Below, piece after piece: positions 5,521 through 6,319 of a DNA stretch of 6,319 bases; positions within the stretch are counted from its first letter, which is position 1, and every line of letters starts with the position of its first letter. The notes beneath the pieces are model-generated. The model saw nothing but the letters and a program-made list of their open reading frames with translations, was not told the origin of the DNA and did not search any database. A program made the position numbers and the translations under genes. The DNA is taken from the NCBI GenBank assembly GCA_937876385.1, contig CALFHQ010000312.1, forward strand, positions 1-6,319, read 5' to 3'. This DNA is from an uncultured Pseudomonadota bacterium. Lineage in GTDB: Bacteria > Myxococcota_A > UBA9042 > CAIXZC01.

Positions 5521-6319
5521 GTCTCCGCCAGTCGTCGCACCGACATACCCGCCTGGTACACCCCCTGGTTTCTCAATCGAGTCCGAGCCGGAACCTGCAA
5601 GGTTGCCAACCCCTTTCGCCCTTCTCAGCATTCCACTGTCTCCCTCCTCCCAGACGACGTGTCGGCCATCTTCTTCTGGACTCGCTGGCCTGAGCCCCTG
5701 CGAAAGCACCTTCCCGAAATCCATGCCATGGGGCACAACACCCTCTTTCATGTCACCATTACCGGCTATCCAGAGCTCCTGGAACCCCACCCGATCTCCT
5801 TGCAAGACCGAATCGAGGCGTTCAAAGCACTCTCCAAAGATGTCGGCCCTGAGCGCGTCTGGTGGCGATACGACCCCATCATCCTGACCCAGACACTGGA
5901 TTGGAGTTACCACTTCCATCGATTCCAGACTCTCTGCGGTGCACTCCGAGGGAGCACGACCCGGGTGACCTTCTCACTCCTTGACCCGTACCAGAAGACC
6001 CGAAGACGCCTGAAGCCGTTGGAAACCACCTTGGGCCCGGTGTCCTGGGTCGACGGAACCGAAGAAACCACCCAGGAAAGCCTCCGACACCTCGCCAAAC
6101 TGGCTCGAAACGCGGGGATGAGGCCGGTGGTCTGCTGCGAACCTCACCTGGAGGAAGCTGGACTCGAAGGAGCCCCCTGTATCGATGCCGAGGCAGTTCG
6201 ACAACTGTTCAATCTGGCAGTGACCTCAAGGGCTGACCCAGGGCAGCGAACCCACTGCCTGTGCGCTGCATCCCATGATATCGGTGCCCCCGATACCTGC
6301 ATTGGAGGTTGCCCATACT
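5521..6319 (+). CDS. DUF1848 family protein, C-terminus outside window, start codon unclear
   Basis: Frame 1 is open from 5419 to the right edge. Recognisable family sequence starts at 5521 with VSASRRTDIPAWYTPWF, the hallmark N-terminus of DUF1848. Further family-like blocks are VANPFRP, FFWTRWPEPL, WWRYDPIIL, a SLLDPYQKTRRR segment, and CCEPHLEEAGLEGAPCID. Near the edge come Cys codons at 6256, 6262, 6298 and 6310 in CLCAASHDIG...TCIGGCPY. Family members continue with another Cys, giving a cysteine cluster thought to bind a metal or Fe-S centre. The biochemical function is not established. No ATG, GTG or TTG occurs in this frame between the stop at 5416-5418 and GTG 5659, and 5659 would discard the conserved N-terminus. 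The start given here is therefore the first conserved codon, not a proven initiation site. An ATG at 5489 is in another frame; a one-base indel between it and 5520 would join it to this frame. Confidence 0.75.

Noticed and set aside
5434..5919. 161-codon minus-strand and 132-codon plus-strand frames (5489-5887) over the DUF1848 region
   Set aside because: Frame 1 on the plus strand carries the clear DUF1848 motifs over the same bases. The plus-strand competitor starting at ATG 5489 gives Pro/Ser-rich sequence typical of an out-of-frame reading.
1..6319. CRISPR arrays, tRNA or rRNA genes, phage or defence genes
   Set aside because: No regularly spaced direct repeats, cloverleaf-like sequence, rRNA motifs, or phage or defence protein motifs were seen on either strand.

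Overview
This 6.3 kb window looks like ordinary chromosome from a moderately GC-rich Gram-negative bacterium. The best guess is a deltaproteobacterial relative (Myxococcota or Bradymonadota type). The main reason is the large Hanks-type Ser/Thr kinase with an N-terminal zinc ribbon, one membrane span and a coiled-coil/TPR tail, an architecture common in that group. Taxonomy is inferred, not proven.

Layout. (1) 1-786 (+) is the 3' end of an NDP-forming acyl-CoA synthetase (acetate-CoA ligase/succinyl-CoA synthetase superfamily), cut by the left edge. (2) 787-1014 is a convergent intergenic gap. It holds a stem-loop over the synthetase stop and a 146-bp segment bounded by 16-bp inverted repeats (855-870/985-1000, one mismatch). 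(3) 1015-3522 (-) is the membrane Ser/Thr kinase. (4) 3523-3756 is a divergent control region with a recognisable promoter for each side. (5) 3757-4935 (+) is an acetyl-CoA acetyltransferase (thiolase). (6) 4936-5056 carries a good sigma70-like promoter and a strong ribosome binding site. (7) 5057-5476 (+) is a stand-alone cobalamin-binding small subunit of the methylmalonyl-CoA mutase type. (8) 5498-5519 is a GC-rich hairpin. (9) About 5521 to the right edge (+) is a DUF1848-family protein, incomplete at its C-terminus and with no normal start codon in its frame.

Three of the five genes handle acyl-CoA thioesters: formation or energy-conserving hydrolysis by the synthetase, C-C bond making or breaking by the thiolase, and carbon-skeleton rearrangement by the B12 subunit. 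They are consistent with short-chain acyl-CoA or propionate metabolism. They do not form one tight operon: the kinase lies between them on the other strand, and the thiolase and B12 genes each seem to have their own promoter. The mutase catalytic subunit and the usual MeaB/ArgK-type GTPase are not in the window.

No clearly new multi-gene system is visible. The items most worth a second look are the start-less DUF1848 frame behind a perfect hairpin, the small inverted-repeat-bounded segment, and the orphan B12 subunit.
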